Numbered from the stretch's first letter, positions 1 through 9,233 are shown. The stretch is DNA of 64,000 nt from an uncultured Muribaculaceae bacterium (GCA_910588035.1 CAJUPY010000015.1:1-64000); one strand, 5' to 3'. The notes: a model not told the origin generated them from the sequence alone. Numbers and translations: made by a program.

Positions 1-54
1 TAGAATGCCTGCCTGTCACGCAGGAGGTCACGGGTTCGAGTCCCGTACGCACCG
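1..54 (+). tRNA. tRNA-Asp (GTC), 5' end cut off
   Basis: The 3' part of a tRNA is visible. The anticodon stem is 8-12/20-24 around loop 13-19 with anticodon GTC at 15-17. The T arm is 30-34/42-46 with the TTCGAGT loop. The 3' acceptor strand is 47-53, followed by discriminator G54, the base expected for tRNA-Asp. The D arm and 5' acceptor strand lie outside the window. CCA is not encoded, since CAG follows the discriminator. Confidence 0.93.
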
Positions 55-66
55 CAGGAGAGAGGA

Positions 67-122
67 GAATGTGTAAAAGCCCAAATGACTCAGGTCGTTT
101 TCTTTTACACATTCTTTTTTTT
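67..122 (+). terminator. Rho-independent terminator after tRNA-Asp
   Basis: A 13-bp perfect stem pairs 67-79 with 102-114 and is followed by a run of eight T (115-122). It closes the tRNA transcript before coaX. Confidence 0.9.
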
Positions 123-200
123 ATGTCTTTCTCTTTAGTTAAATTTTCTCAATGACTGAAATTAGCGACTGTCATTAACGGTAAATTGAATATGATTTAC

Positions 201-208
201 TAAATTTG
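201..208 (+). promoter_or_regulatory. Bacteroidetes -7 box (TAAATTTG) before coaX
   Basis: TAAATTTG matches TAnnTTTG and ends 8 bases before the coaX ATG, so the transcript would be nearly leaderless. No TTG lies 19-21 bases upstream, which makes this a partial promoter match. Confidence 0.4.
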
Positions 209-216
209 TCGCCGAA

Positions 217-948
217 ATGCAGAAGAATCTGACCATAGACCGAGGCAACACCGCCACAAAAGTAGTCGTGTGGGAAGGGAGACGTGCCATATACCGAAAC
301 ACGTATCCCCGCTTTTCGTGTGTCGAGGCGTCGTCTCTGCGTGACCGCTATATGCCGGGCAATGTGATGCTGTGTTCAGTTGCCGGAGACGATGAAGAGG
401 TGATGGCGATGCTTTCAGATGTATTCGCCGGTACGCGGGTCGGTCTGCTCACTTCGGAAACGCCCCTTCCGATTGCCGTTGACTATCAGACGCCGGCGAC
501 GCTCGGTTCCGACCGCATAGCGGCCGCAGTCGGCGGTTGGACGTTGCATCATGGACACGACATGCTGATTGTCGATGTCGGCACGGCGGTGACCTATGAC
601 GTTGTCACGGCCGACGGCCACTTCGTCGGTGGAAATATCGCGCCGGGTGTGGGCATGAGGCTGAAGGCCCTGCATCAGTTCACGGCCCGTCTTCCGCTCG
701 TCGAGAGCAAAGGCGAGACGCCTGCTTTCGGAGTCACCACCGAGACCGCGCTCCGGTCGGGAGCAGTCAACGGAGTGATCGCCGAGATTCTTTTCTATCA
801 CTCCCGGCTGCAACCGGGTGCAAAATTGATTTTGACCGGTGGCTGGGGATCGGATATGGCAGAGATGCTTCCGGTCAAGGCAACCGTAAAACCTTGTTTA
901 GTGTCAATCGGACTAAACAGCATACTAACATATAATGAAACAAAATAG
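217..948 (+). CDS. coaX: Type III pantothenate kinase
   Basis: Phosphorylates pantothenate in the first step of coenzyme A synthesis in the cytoplasm. The 243-residue length is normal for CoaX. The N-terminal phosphate-binding motif IDRGNTATK, the central LGSDRIAAAVGG stretch and the second phosphate motif VDVGTAVTYD are all visible, as expected for the ASKHA-fold family. The last 14 bases overlap the next gene, suggesting translational coupling with the outer-membrane protein and lptC genes, an order seen in other Bacteroidales. The start at 217 is the first ATG after the -7 box. Confidence 0.93.
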   Translation: MQKNLTIDRGNTATKVVVWEGRRAIYRNTYPRFSCVEASSLRDRYMPGNVMLCSVAGDDEEVMAMLSDVFAGTRVGLLTSETPLPIAVDYQTPATLGSDRIAAAVGGWTLHHGHDMLIVDVGTAVTYDVVTADGHFVGGNIAPGVGMRLKALHQFTARLPLVESKGETPAFGVTTETALRSGAVNGVIAEILFYHSRLQPGAKLILTGGWGSDMAEMLPVKATVKPCLVSIGLNSILTYNETK

Positions 949-2188
949 ACTAATCATCACCCTTCTCGTTCTGCTTGCGTCAATAGCCTCGGTCAATGCC
1001 CAGGACGCGCTGTCGCCCTATTCACGCTATGGCTACGGTAATTTGCGCGACAACTCGACTTCGGCCCAGCGTGCCATGGGTGGAGTCGGTTACGCGATGC
1101 AGAGCGGACGACAGATCAACGTAATGAACCCTGCGGCATATGCCTCGATCGATTCCATGACATTTCTTTTTGACATGGGCATCAACATGACTCACCAATG
1201 GGCGCAGGATGGCGATGCAAAAGATAAGAAATTCGGAGGTGGACTCGATTACATCACCCTTCAGTTTCCAATAGGAAAAATCATGGGAGCCTCGTTCGGC
1301 CTTCTGCCCTACAGCTCGACCGGATACTCGTTTGGTGACGCCATTGAAAACGGAGCCAATTCGTTTCAGGGTGCCGGCGGTCTGAACCAGATGTATGCAG
1401 GTGTGGCTATCAGACCATATATTCCCGGACTTTCGGTCGGAGCTAACATCTCTTATCTTTTCGGAACAATACGTAACGACAACTATGTTTTCACTTCCGG
1501 CGGTGCGACATCACTGTTTGAGCGCGTGATGGAAGTCAGGGACTATCATCTGCAGTTCGGTCTCCAATATGGCGTGAACATCGGCGCAGACAACAAATTG
1601 GTGGCCGGTGTGACCTATTCACCGGGCAAAGACCTCAGGGGCAAGACCTACGGCATCAAATATGACGTGTCTGACATCGACAACAACACCGCGACACCCG
1701 ACACCACCCAGACCATGCAGCTCAAAGGCAATTACAGCATGCCTGAAACCTGGGGGGTGGGATTGAATTACACGTTCAAGAACAAACTCATGGTTGAGGT
1801 TGACTACACCTATCAGCCTTGGAAAAACGCCAAATATACAGCTCTCGAGGGATATGAAGGTACACGCTTCGACAACAGATGGAAGGTGGCTGCCGGAATA
1901 CAGTATACCCCAAATCCGCGCGGCAACTGGCTTCAGAGAGTGAATTACCGCATCGGAGCTTTCCATGACCGTGATTACATCATGGTCGGCGACAATCACA
2001 TCAAGCGTCAGGGTCTTACACTTGGATTCGGACTTCCGGCACCGCGTTCGAAAACAGTCATCAATCTCGGACTCGAATATTCGAGACGTTCGGCTTCTCC
2101 TGCCAAACTCGTCAAGGAAGACTATCTGTTCATCACTCTCGGCATAAACTTCAACGAAGTCTGGTTCTTCAGAAATAAACTTCAGTAA
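935..2188 (+). CDS. Outer-membrane beta-barrel protein, function unknown
   Basis: A 417-residue protein with a signal peptide (residues 1-22, ending ASVNAQ) followed by DALSPYSRYGYG, a start typical of Bacteroidetes barrel proteins. The rest is alternating hydrophobic/polar strands with many Gly and aromatic residues, and it ends close to an aromatic residue (VWFFRNKLQ). It resembles uncharacterised FadL/PorV-like barrels found between coaX and lptC in Bacteroidales. Its placement before lptC suggests an envelope role, but a link to LPS export is inference. It overlaps coaX by 14 bases and is followed by lptC after 14 bases. Confidence 0.75.
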   Translation: MKQNRLIITLLVLLASIASVNAQDALSPYSRYGYGNLRDNSTSAQRAMGGVGYAMQSGRQINVMNPAAYASIDSMTFLFDMGINMTHQWAQDGDAKDKKFGGGLDYITLQFPIGKIMGASFGLLPYSSTGYSFGDAIENGANSFQGAGGLNQMYAGVAIRPYIPGLSVGANISYLFGTIRNDNYVFTSGGATSLFERVMEVRDYHLQFGLQYGVNIGADNKLVAGVTYSPGKDLRGKTYGIKYDVSDIDNNTATPDTTQTMQLKGNYSMPETWGVGLNYTFKNKLMVEVDYTYQPWKNAKYTALEGYEGTRFDNRWKVAAGIQYTPNPRGNWLQRVNYRIGAFHDRDYIMVGDNHIKRQGLTLGFGLPAPRSKTVINLGLEYSRRSASPAKLVKEDYLFITLGINFNEVWFFRNKLQ

Positions 2189-2202
2189 CCGCGACCGGGC
2201 CG

Positions 2203-2919
2203 ATGTTGACGCGAAAAAAAATATCGGACGGCGGAATGTCGGCATTACCGGCTGTGGCATTGGCCGCAGTCGCGTTGGTTGCCGCTGTCAGCCTCTCTTC
2301 GTGTCACGAAAAAGAGAAACTGTCTGAGACGTCAAATGCCGATCCCGACGCAACTCCGACGATGATGACCACCGACGTGTCGACGTTGATTTCCGATTCG
2401 GGATATACGCGCTATCATATCACCTCGCCCCTGTGGCTGATGTATGAGAATCTTCAGGAGCCATACTGGAAATTTCCCGACGGGTTGTTTCTGGAGAAAT
2501 ATGACAACGACATGAGAACCGATGCCACAATCAGATGTGATTCGGCGATATACCTCAGCCAGCGTCGCATCTGGCAGCTTGATGGCAATGTCAGAATGAG
2601 AAATACGGCCGGAGACCGTTTCCTGACCCAGCAACTGTTCTGGGATCAGCAGAAACATCAGGTCTATTCAGACTCGTTCATACACATCGAACGCTCCAAC
2701 CGCATCATCGAGGGATATGGTTTCCAATCAAACGAACAGATGACCTCATATCGGGTCAACAAACCCTCGGGAATATTCCCTGTTCCGGAACGAAAAGATT
2801 CGCTTCGGGACAACGGTGAAGTCAATTCTGCTGTCACGCAGACGACCGGACGGCAATCGGCACCCGACAAGATTCAAACAGATGTTACCGAGGCTGTGGA
2901 AGCGGTCGAAACAGAATAA
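2203..2919 (+). CDS. lptC: LptC-like LPS export protein, probable lipoprotein
   Basis: The family passes LPS from the LptBFG ABC transporter to the periplasmic LptA bridge. This 238-residue copy has a positively charged N terminus, a hydrophobic segment at 14-31 and a lipobox ending at C34 (SLSSC), so it is probably lipid-anchored. Residues 65-190 carry the LptC/OstA-like pattern (YHITSPLWLMYE, FPDGLFLEKYD, WQLDGNVRMRN, FLTQQLFWDQQ). A later ATG at 2236 is possible, but the earlier start keeps the basic n-region of the signal. The tail after 200 is polar and low in complexity. It is cotranscribed with the following CNNM protein after 11 bases. Confidence 0.85.
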   Translation: MLTRKKISDGGMSALPAVALAAVALVAAVSLSSCHEKEKLSETSNADPDATPTMMTTDVSTLISDSGYTRYHITSPLWLMYENLQEPYWKFPDGLFLEKYDNDMRTDATIRCDSAIYLSQRRIWQLDGNVRMRNTAGDRFLTQQLFWDQQKHQVYSDSFIHIERSNRIIEGYGFQSNEQMTSYRVNKPSGIFPVPERKDSLRDNGEVNSAVTQTTGRQSAPDKIQTDVTEAVEAVETE

Positions 2920-2930
2920 AAATCACAATA

Positions 2931-4202
2931 ATGAGTCCTTGGATAATTGTCATAATAATCACGTTGCTGTTTTCGGGATTGTTCTCGGGAATGGAGATCG
3001 CGTTTGTCACAAGCGACCGCGTCCGTCTTGAACTCGACATAAAACGTGGAGGCGCGATAGCGTCGATATTGACACGGTTTTACAACAATTCGGCTTTTTT
3101 CATATCGACCATTCTTGTCGGTAACAACATCGCTCTGGTCATCTATGGTATGGGTGCGGCCGCGTTGCTCGAACCGTGGCTGAGAAACTATGTCAGCAAC
3201 GAGGTGTTGATTCTGATACTATCAACGTTGATCACGACCGGAGTGATTCTCATAACCGGTGAATTTGTGCCTAAGACAGTTTTCAGAATTAATCCAAACA
3301 GTTCGTTCAAGTTTTTCGCTCTGCCGATCTACTTGATCTATCTGGCTCTGTATCCGATTTCACTGTTCACGACATGGATTTCGAAAATGTTGATGAAACT
3401 GGCAGGAGTCAAAGACTCCGATACCTCGCTCGGCTACCTGTCGGTGGGCGATCTCAACGATTTTCTCGAAAGGTCGATTGACCAGAATACGGCGACACCC
3501 GAAAATATTGAGAACGAAGTCAAGATTTTCCACAACGCGCTCGATTTCTCAACGATTCATCTTCGCGATTGCATGATACCGCGCAATGAGATTTTCGCTG
3601 TCAATGTCGACACTACCACTACTGCCGAGCTGAGTGACCTCTTCACAAAGTCAGGCCGGTCCAAGATATTGGTATATCGCGAGGATATCGACGATATTCT
3701 CGGCTATATACATGTTTCTGAGCTGTTCCATTCCGACCGTGAATGGAAAGAAAACATAAAACCGGTCATTTTCGCGCCTGAAACGTTGATGGCCAATAAA
3801 ATGATGCGTCGTCTGCTTGCCGAAAAGCGGTCTATTGCCGTTATAGTCGACGAGTTTGGCGGAACCGCCGGCATGGTGACTCTCGAAGATCTCGTCGAGG
3901 AAATTTTCGGTGATATTCAAGATGAGCACGACCACACCCGCATCGAGCATCGCCGCATCTCCGACAATCAGTTTGAGTTCTCGGGACGCATCGAGATTGA
4001 ATTTGTCAACGACACATATCATCTTGACATTCCTGAGAGCGATGACTATCAGACATTGGCCGGATATCTGCTTCACACGCTCGGAACAATACCTAAGCAG
4101 GGCGAGCCGCTGACACTCGGCAGTCTGCAGTTTGACGTGGTCAAACGAACTGCCACACGTCTCGAACTGATAAAGGTGACTAAGATTGAGACTGAGGACT
4201 GA
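2931..4202 (+). CDS. CNNM/CBS-domain membrane protein (HlyC/CorC family, GldE-like)
   Basis: A 423-residue inner-membrane protein. Residues 1-170 form a CNNM (DUF21) transmembrane domain with several hydrophobic helices. Two CBS domains follow at about 200-330 (MIPRNEIFAV; VDEFGGTAGMVTLEDLVEEIFGDI), and a CorC_HlyC transporter-associated domain occupies about 340-420. Members are linked to Mg2+/Co2+ homeostasis, and the Bacteroidetes GldE paralogues to gliding/T9SS genes. Nothing here decides between these roles. It is the fourth gene of the coaX operon by close spacing. Confidence 0.88.
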   Translation: MSPWIIVIIITLLFSGLFSGMEIAFVTSDRVRLELDIKRGGAIASILTRFYNNSAFFISTILVGNNIALVIYGMGAAALLEPWLRNYVSNEVLILILSTLITTGVILITGEFVPKTVFRINPNSSFKFFALPIYLIYLALYPISLFTTWISKMLMKLAGVKDSDTSLGYLSVGDLNDFLERSIDQNTATPENIENEVKIFHNALDFSTIHLRDCMIPRNEIFAVNVDTTTTAELSDLFTKSGRSKILVYREDIDDILGYIHVSELFHSDREWKENIKPVIFAPETLMANKMMRRLLAEKRSIAVIVDEFGGTAGMVTLEDLVEEIFGDIQDEHDHTRIEHRRISDNQFEFSGRIEIEFVNDTYHLDIPESDDYQTLAGYLLHTLGTIPKQGEPLTLGSLQFDVVKRTATRLELIKVTKIETED

Positions 4203-4238
4203 AATTTAAATGATTAACTTTAAACCAACATACTGAAT

Positions 4239-4682
4239 ATGAGAAAAACGGCTTTAAAACTTATTGCTTTTTTGTTCGTGGCGATTTCAATGGCAGTTAC
4301 ATCTTGCGGCAAATCGCCTGAAGAACAATTGAAAGAGGTTATCGGGCAAACAAATTCCGAGATAGGTGGAAAAGTTGTCAGTGCAGGTTGTGTCTGCGAC
4401 AGCGTTACATATGAGAACGGAAACATGATCTACTATTTCAATTTTCCCGGCATTGATCTCGGATCACAGATGACCGACGACCAGTTTCTCGAACTTATCA
4501 AACCGAATGTTGACGCCCTTCTTCAAGGCAACCTCGGATCGGGAGCAAATAATTCAGAGATCTCTCGACTGACCGATTTGCTGCTTGAATGCAACGCAGG
4601 AGTGGAATTCAAGATGAATTTCGCCGGCCGCAGTCTGGGTCTCGATTATTCGCCTGAAGAAATCAAGACACTGGTTAAATAA
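4239..4682 (+). CDS. Small lipoprotein, unknown
   Basis: A 147-residue protein with a signal sequence and lipobox (VTSC, acylated Cys at 23). The mature part has a DSVTYENGNMIYYFNF stretch and Cys residues in GCVCDS and LECNAG that could form disulfides. I do not recognise a family. It lies 36 bases after the CNNM gene and 46 bases before the sugar kinase, so operon membership is uncertain. Confidence 0.7.
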   Translation: MRKTALKLIAFLFVAISMAVTSCGKSPEEQLKEVIGQTNSEIGGKVVSAGCVCDSVTYENGNMIYYFNFPGIDLGSQMTDDQFLELIKPNVDALLQGNLGSGANNSEISRLTDLLLECNAGVEFKMNFAGRSLGLDYSPEEIKTLVK

Positions 4683-4728
4683 CAGATAATAAAATAACTT
4701 ATAACCTAACATAAAATCACAAGTAGCA

Positions 4729-5751
4729 ATGAGTAAGATTGTAACTTTAGGAGAAATCATGCTCCGTCTGTCACCCGCCGGGTGTCATCGTTTTGTCCAG
4801 GTCGATTCTTTTGATGTGATCTGGGGTGGTGGAGAAGCCAACGTGGCAGTCAGCTGTGCGAACTATGGCCACGATGCCTATTTCGTCAGCAAACTTCCGA
4901 CCCATGAGATCGGACAGGCTGCTGTCAACGCACTTCGCCGCTATGGAGTTAAGACCGATTTTGTGGCTCGTGGAGGAAACCGCGTAGGCATCTATTATTG
5001 CGAGACCGGAGCTTCGATGCGCCCTTCAAAGGTGATCTATGACCGTGCCGGTTCTTCTATCGCCGAGGCAGATGCTGCCGATTTCGATTTCGATGCTATC
5101 ATGGAAGGTGCCGATTGGTTCCATTGGAGCGGCATCACACCCGCTATCAGCGACAAGGCCGCCGAGATCACGCGTCTCGCCTGCGAGGCTGCCAAACGCC
5201 ACGGAGTGACAGTCAGCGTTGACCTTAACTTCCGCAAAAAACTGTGGACGAAGGAGAAAGCGCAGTCAATCATGCGCCCGCTCATGCAGTATGTCGATGT
5301 CTGCATCGGCAATGAGGAAGATGCTGAACTTTGTCTCGGTTTCAAACCCGATGCCGATGTCGAAGGTGGCGAGACTGCCGCTGAAGGCTACAAGGGCATC
5401 TTCAAGGCAATGGCCAAGGAGTTTGATTTCAAGTATGTCATCTCGACCCTTCGTGAAAGCTTCTCTGCAACCCACAATGGCTGGAAAGCCATGATCTACA
5501 ACGGCGAGGAGTTCTATGAATCTAAACGCTATGACATCAATCCGATCATTGACCGTGTCGGTGGTGGTGATTCATTCTCGGGAGGTGTTATCCACGGTCT
5601 TCTCACAATGCCGACCCAAGGTGAGGCACTTGAGTTTGCCGTGGCAGCATCAGCTCTGAAACACACCATACCCGGTGACTTCAATCTTGTGTCGGTAGAA
5701 GAAGTCAAGGCTCTTGCCGGAGGAAACGCAAACGGTCGTGTTCAACGCTAA
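4729..5751 (+). CDS. kdgK: PfkB-family sugar kinase, probable 2-keto-3-deoxygluconate kinase
   Basis: Phosphorylates 2-keto-3-deoxygluconate to KDPG, the step before the aldolase encoded directly downstream. The 340-residue protein starts with the ribokinase-fold ITLGEIMLRLSP-type strand and GGGEANVAVSCANYG. It ends with the PfkB signature DRVGGGDSFSGG at about 274-285, whose Asp is the catalytic base. The 13-base gap to kdgA and the matching pathway step support the substrate call. Sequence alone cannot exclude another keto-sugar. The pair would feed uronate or pectin breakdown products into central metabolism. Confidence 0.85.
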   Translation: MSKIVTLGEIMLRLSPAGCHRFVQVDSFDVIWGGGEANVAVSCANYGHDAYFVSKLPTHEIGQAAVNALRRYGVKTDFVARGGNRVGIYYCETGASMRPSKVIYDRAGSSIAEADAADFDFDAIMEGADWFHWSGITPAISDKAAEITRLACEAAKRHGVTVSVDLNFRKKLWTKEKAQSIMRPLMQYVDVCIGNEEDAELCLGFKPDADVEGGETAAEGYKGIFKAMAKEFDFKYVISTLRESFSATHNGWKAMIYNGEEFYESKRYDINPIIDRVGGGDSFSGGVIHGLLTMPTQGEALEFAVAASALKHTIPGDFNLVSVEEVKALAGGNANGRVQR

Positions 5752-5764
5752 ATACTAAATCAAG

Positions 5765-6424
5765 ATGGCTAAATTTGATAAAATTTCTGTTCTGAACAAA
5801 CTGGCGTCCGCTCCGATGGTGCCTGTATTCTATCATAAAGACGCCGAGGTTGCCAAGGCAGTCGTGAAGGCATGCTACGAAGGTGGAGTGCGTCTGTTTG
5901 AGTTCACCAACCGTGGTGACTTTGCGCATGAAGTGTTTGCCGAAGTTTCTAAATTTGTTGCCAAGGAGTGCCCCGAAATGGCACTTGGTGTCGGTTCGGT
6001 GATCGATGCTCCGACTGCGGCTCTCTACATGCAGCTCGGTGCATGCTTCGTTGTCGGCCCGTTGTTCAACCCCGAGGTTGCCAAGGTTTGCAACCGCCGT
6101 TCGCTACCCTACATTCCCGGTTGTGGCAGTGTAAGCGAGGTAGGTTTCGCACAGGAGGCCGGTTGCGATGTATGCAAAATTTTCCCCGGCGACGTGCTCG
6201 GACCGAAATTGGTCAAAGGACTTCTCGCTCCTCTGCCTTGGTCAAAACTGATGGTGACCGGAGGAGTGGAACCTACTGAGGAGAATCTCAACTCATGGTT
6301 CTCGGCCGGTGTATTCGCAGTCGGCATGGGTTCGAAGCTGTTCCCGAAAGACAAGGTTGCCGCTCAAGACTGGGCCTACGTAACCGCAAAATGTCAGGAA
6401 GCTCTTTCTTATATCAAGAAGTAA
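5765..6424 (+). CDS. kdgA: 2-dehydro-3-deoxyphosphogluconate (KDPG) aldolase
   Basis: Class I aldolase that splits KDPG into pyruvate and glyceraldehyde 3-phosphate. Many members also act on 4-hydroxy-2-oxoglutarate. The 219-residue protein has the family's TIM-barrel pattern: GGVRLFEFTNRG, LGVGSVIDAPTA, and the Schiff-base lysine in CKIFPGDVLG, followed by MVTGGVEPTEEN. It is the second gene of a two-gene unit with the kinase, followed by a terminator. Confidence 0.9.
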   Translation: MAKFDKISVLNKLASAPMVPVFYHKDAEVAKAVVKACYEGGVRLFEFTNRGDFAHEVFAEVSKFVAKECPEMALGVGSVIDAPTAALYMQLGACFVVGPLFNPEVAKVCNRRSLPYIPGCGSVSEVGFAQEAGCDVCKIFPGDVLGPKLVKGLLAPLPWSKLMVTGGVEPTEENLNSWFSAGVFAVGMGSKLFPKDKVAAQDWAYVTAKCQEALSYIKK

Positions 6425-6447
6425 ACAGCAATTATTGAATATGTAAA

Positions 6448-6480
6448 AAACGCCGGTCTGCTGAGTGCTGACCGGCGTTT
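6448..6480. terminator. Bidirectional terminator between kdgA and the GDPD gene
   Basis: An 11-bp perfect stem (6448-6458 with 6470-6480) has A-rich and T-rich flanks. It serves the convergent kdgA (+) and 6497-8506 (-) transcripts. Confidence 0.85.
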
Positions 6481-6496
6481 TCCATGTTATGTCAAA

Positions 6497-8506
6497 TTAT
6501 TTGTTTTCCTTATAGTAGTTGAGGTAGCGGGTGGTGATGTCGGGTGCGTCGCCTGTGATGAAATCTGCACCGTTGATGATCCATTCACCTATCATCGCAC
6601 TTGTTGTGACTGTCCACACATTTACTGTCAAACCGAGATTCTTTGCATCGGCTACGAAAGAGGGATTACTGTTGTAGATTGTGTATTTGTAGTCGACGTT
6701 GATGTCACCGGCATCTTTCAGCTGTTGCGGAGTCTTTACTTTTGAGGCTGAGTCACAGAGATACTGCACTGTCACTTTGGGCGACAGTTTTGCGAGAGCT
6801 TCACAAGTTGCGTAGTCAAAAGCTATATATTCAACCATATCTTCGAGACCGGCGGTCTTGACAGCTTCGACGGCAGCCATGGCAGCCTCGATTGTGCGTC
6901 CGGCCTGAGAGTGTGTCTTGATCTCGATGATCAGTTTGCAACGGTCGCTGCCTTTCAAGATCTCGAGCAGATCTTCGAGTGTAGGCACTGTCTCCCCGTT
7001 GGAAAGCGTTTTGTCTTTGACAGCGTCATAGGTTGAGTCTTGGATTTTCACACCTCCGATCGAAGAATCGTGATTGACCACGAGGCGGTTGTCGGTTGTG
7101 AGCCATACATCGGTCTCCGCGCCGTAACATTTGAGGTCGATAGCGTTCTGCAAGGCGGCACGTGAATTCTGGGCAGCTCCTTCAGTGGCCCAATAGCCAC
7201 GGTGGGCGACAACTTCTGTGTTCACGTCAAATTTATCAGAAAGAGTGAAATTAACGTTGCCGAGTTTCTGGGTGCGCTCACCGCGGTTCAGAGTTACGGT
7301 GTATTCTCCTGTTGTGATATCGGCCGGAAGGGTTAGGGTCACACCTTCGTCACCCTTGAGGGTCGCCGGCAGATCCTTGCTGTATGATCCATTGGTCAGG
7401 GTGATGACATCTCCGTTCTCGAAACCTTCGCCAAACACAGGATAATTCGCACCTGCCTTGACCATCACGTTTTCGAGAAGTGTGGTTTTCTCTACGATCG
7501 GTTTGGTCGAGAGAATGCCGTTTTCGACATCTTGATATAGACGTGTGGCCTGCTCGGCGTCAAGAGGATCATCATAGATTCTGGCCAGAACGATCGTTCC
7601 GTTGATTCCGTTCTGCACACCTGTCGTTTTGGTCGACGACACTTTTGTCGCGTCACCACCGATGCAGAAAGAGGTGGCACCGGCAATAGCGGCCTTGTAG
7701 TTGCTGCCGTCGAGGGTGAGCTCGTTTTGAAGCTCGCCATTGACGTAGATGTATGCTTTTTTCTCATCTTTGTTCCAGACACCGACAATGTGGTAATACT
7801 CATCCGGCACGGGAATAACTTCGCTCGCACACCAACGCCAGGTGCTCGTTGTGGTTTTCGAGACGTTGGGAAGGAACGTGAGGGTGTTTTTATTGTTCGG
7901 ACCATTTTCAGTTCGTTTGACCATGATTCCTGTACCACCCTGTTCGTGGCTTGCGAAAATCTTTGCCTCGCGGTTAAGAAGGGTGCCGGAGTAATCTGGC
8001 TTGAACAACACCTCGAGTGTGTGTCCGTCGGCAATGGCATTTTTGAATTTCGTGTTGTTGGTGTAGTCAAAGCGGTAGAACATCTTGGTCACATTGCTGT
8101 TACCCCAGTCATTACCTGAAATCTTGGCTACATAGCGGTTGAATTCGTCGCTCCACTCGGTTTTCGGACCGCCACCGGCCTCGACATCAAATTTCATCGG
8201 CGAGACATCTTCAGCCGTTCCGTCTTCATGGAAAACGACATTGAAGAGATCGGCCTGAGGCATCGGGGCGAGAAATGTCACAGAGTCGATGTCGGCCGCG
8301 CTAAAGAGCTCGTTTTTGTCAGCATCGACGACCTGCAGTGACTTTACGCCGGTTTTGATAATGCGGTCAACGTCGGCGGCAGGCATCTTATGGATCATTT
8401 CACCTTTGGAATGGAAGTAGAGATAGTCTTCGGCTGACATTGAAAGAGAGGCTGCACCGATAGCGATGACGGCAGCCGACAATGATATGGTTCTTAAAAC
8501 TTTCAT
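6497..8506 (-). CDS. Secreted LamG-TIG-glycerophosphodiester phosphodiesterase fusion
   Basis: A 669-residue protein with a signal peptide (1-25) and then a short domain (26-75, DYLYFHSKGEMIHKMPAADV) resembling part of its upstream neighbour. A LamG/concanavalin-like lectin domain spans about 120-335 (AYIYVNGELQNELTLDGSN). An IPT/TIG-like Ig domain spans about 345-420. The C-terminal GDPD TIM barrel (430-669) has AHRG, the metal-binding GAETDVW and the catalytic NHDSS histidine. It probably hydrolyses glycerophosphodiesters or teichoic-acid-like polymers outside the cytoplasm. The lectin-plus-GDPD combination is the unusual part. It starts 3 bases after the small secreted protein upstream, so the two are one unit. 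Confidence 0.85.
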   Translation of the reverse strand: MKVLRTISLSAAVIAIGAASLSMSAEDYLYFHSKGEMIHKMPAADVDRIIKTGVKSLQVVDADKNELFSAADIDSVTFLAPMPQADLFNVVFHEDGTAEDVSPMKFDVEAGGGPKTEWSDEFNRYVAKISGNDWGNSNVTKMFYRFDYTNNTKFKNAIADGHTLEVLFKPDYSGTLLNREAKIFASHEQGGTGIMVKRTENGPNNKNTLTFLPNVSKTTTSTWRWCASEVIPVPDEYYHIVGVWNKDEKKAYIYVNGELQNELTLDGSNYKAAIAGATSFCIGGDATKVSSTKTTGVQNGINGTIVLARIYDDPLDAEQATRLYQDVENGILSTKPIVEKTTLLENVMVKAGANYPVFGEGFENGDVITLTNGSYSKDLPATLKGDEGVTLTLPADITTGEYTVTLNRGERTQKLGNVNFTLSDKFDVNTEVVAHRGYWATEGAAQNSRAALQNAIDLKCYGAETDVWLTTDNRLVVNHDSSIGGVKIQDSTYDAVKDKTLSNGETVPTLEDLLEILKGSDRCKLIIEIKTHSQAGRTIEAAMAAVEAVKTAGLEDMVEYIAFDYATCEALAKLSPKVTVQYLCDSASKVKTPQQLKDAGDINVDYKYTIYNSNPSFVADAKNLGLTVNVWTVTTSAMIGEWIINGADFITGDAPDITTRYLNYYKENK

Positions 8507-8509
8507 GGT

Positions 8510-8983
8510 TTAACGGGCAATTTTATATGTTGATTTAATACCGCCGGCTTCAACGACGATGATGTTCAGACCGTTGCTTGCAATGGTCATAGAGGCGGTC
8601 GTGGCATTGGGCACGGCGTGACCTTTCAGTTCGCCGAGGGTGTTGTAGACGCTGACTGAAGTGATCTCTGACGGACTCTCGATAAACAGAACGTCACCTT
8701 CGATTTTTACTTTCAGGTTGTCTGTGCCGACAGTCGAGACAGCACCGGGATCAAGTGATCTGAATGTCAGGAAACCGAATTTGTCCATGTCAACATTCAC
8801 ATTGTCGCCTTTTGTTGGAACAAGGGTCAGTTTGTCGTTATTGAGCTCGATTCGTTTGACTTTCGCCAGTTGACCGAGCGCATCGCCTGAGGTTGAGTAG
8901 ACATAGACATCTTTGGCTCCGGCACTTAACGACATTAACAGCCCGGCTCCCGCAAGAATAAAGGGTAGTACACCTTTTTTCAT
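8510..8983 (-). CDS. Small secreted protein with a C-terminal T9SS-tail-like domain
   Basis: A 157-residue protein with a signal peptide (1-23, SLSAGA). Residues 24-75 (DVYVYSTSGDALGQLAKVKR) resemble the N-terminal module of the downstream GDPD protein. The C-terminal 70 residues (VSVYNTLGELKGHAVPN, then NGLNIIVVEAGG and KIAR) look like a Bacteroidetes secretion-tail/Ig-like sandwich. A role as binding partner or surface anchor of the GDPD protein is inference from the 3-base spacing and the shared module. No enzyme motif is visible. Confidence 0.65.
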   Translation of the reverse strand: MKKGVLPFILAGAGLLMSLSAGAKDVYVYSTSGDALGQLAKVKRIELNNDKLTLVPTKGDNVNVDMDKFGFLTFRSLDPGAVSTVGTDNLKVKIEGDVLFIESPSEITSVSVYNTLGELKGHAVPNATTASMTIASNGLNIIVVEAGGIKSTYKIAR

Positions 8984-9059
8984 CTGAAATTAGTTTTATG
9001 GTAATTAATTAAGGAAATGTTCAAGCAAATGAAGTGATGGATCAGTTGTAGAATCGGGG

Positions 9060-9090
9060 CAAAAGTATGCAAATTATCAAATCTATGCAA
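9060..9090 (-). promoter_or_regulatory. Consensus Bacteroidetes promoter for 8983-6497
   Basis: On the minus strand, TTG (9090-9088), 20 bases, then TACTTTTG (9067-9060). This is a full match to TTG-N19-21-TAnnTTTG. Transcription would start near 9054, leaving a leader of about 70 bases. Confidence 0.75.
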
Positions 9091-9233
9091 TAAAAAGGGT
9101 AATAAAATTTCAAACAAAATAATAGAGTGCGATTGTGAAGTTAACATAAACCATTGTGCCTGCGACAGATTACAGATGGTCACTGTGTTTCATGGCCGAT
9201 AAAGGCCATTATTAAAAATAAAGTGGCTCGGGC

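Noticed and set aside
415..813. Long open frame opposite coaX, and many similar frames opposite other genes
   Set aside because: These are shadows of real genes. They have no family motifs, no promoters, and the coding-strand genes are certain.
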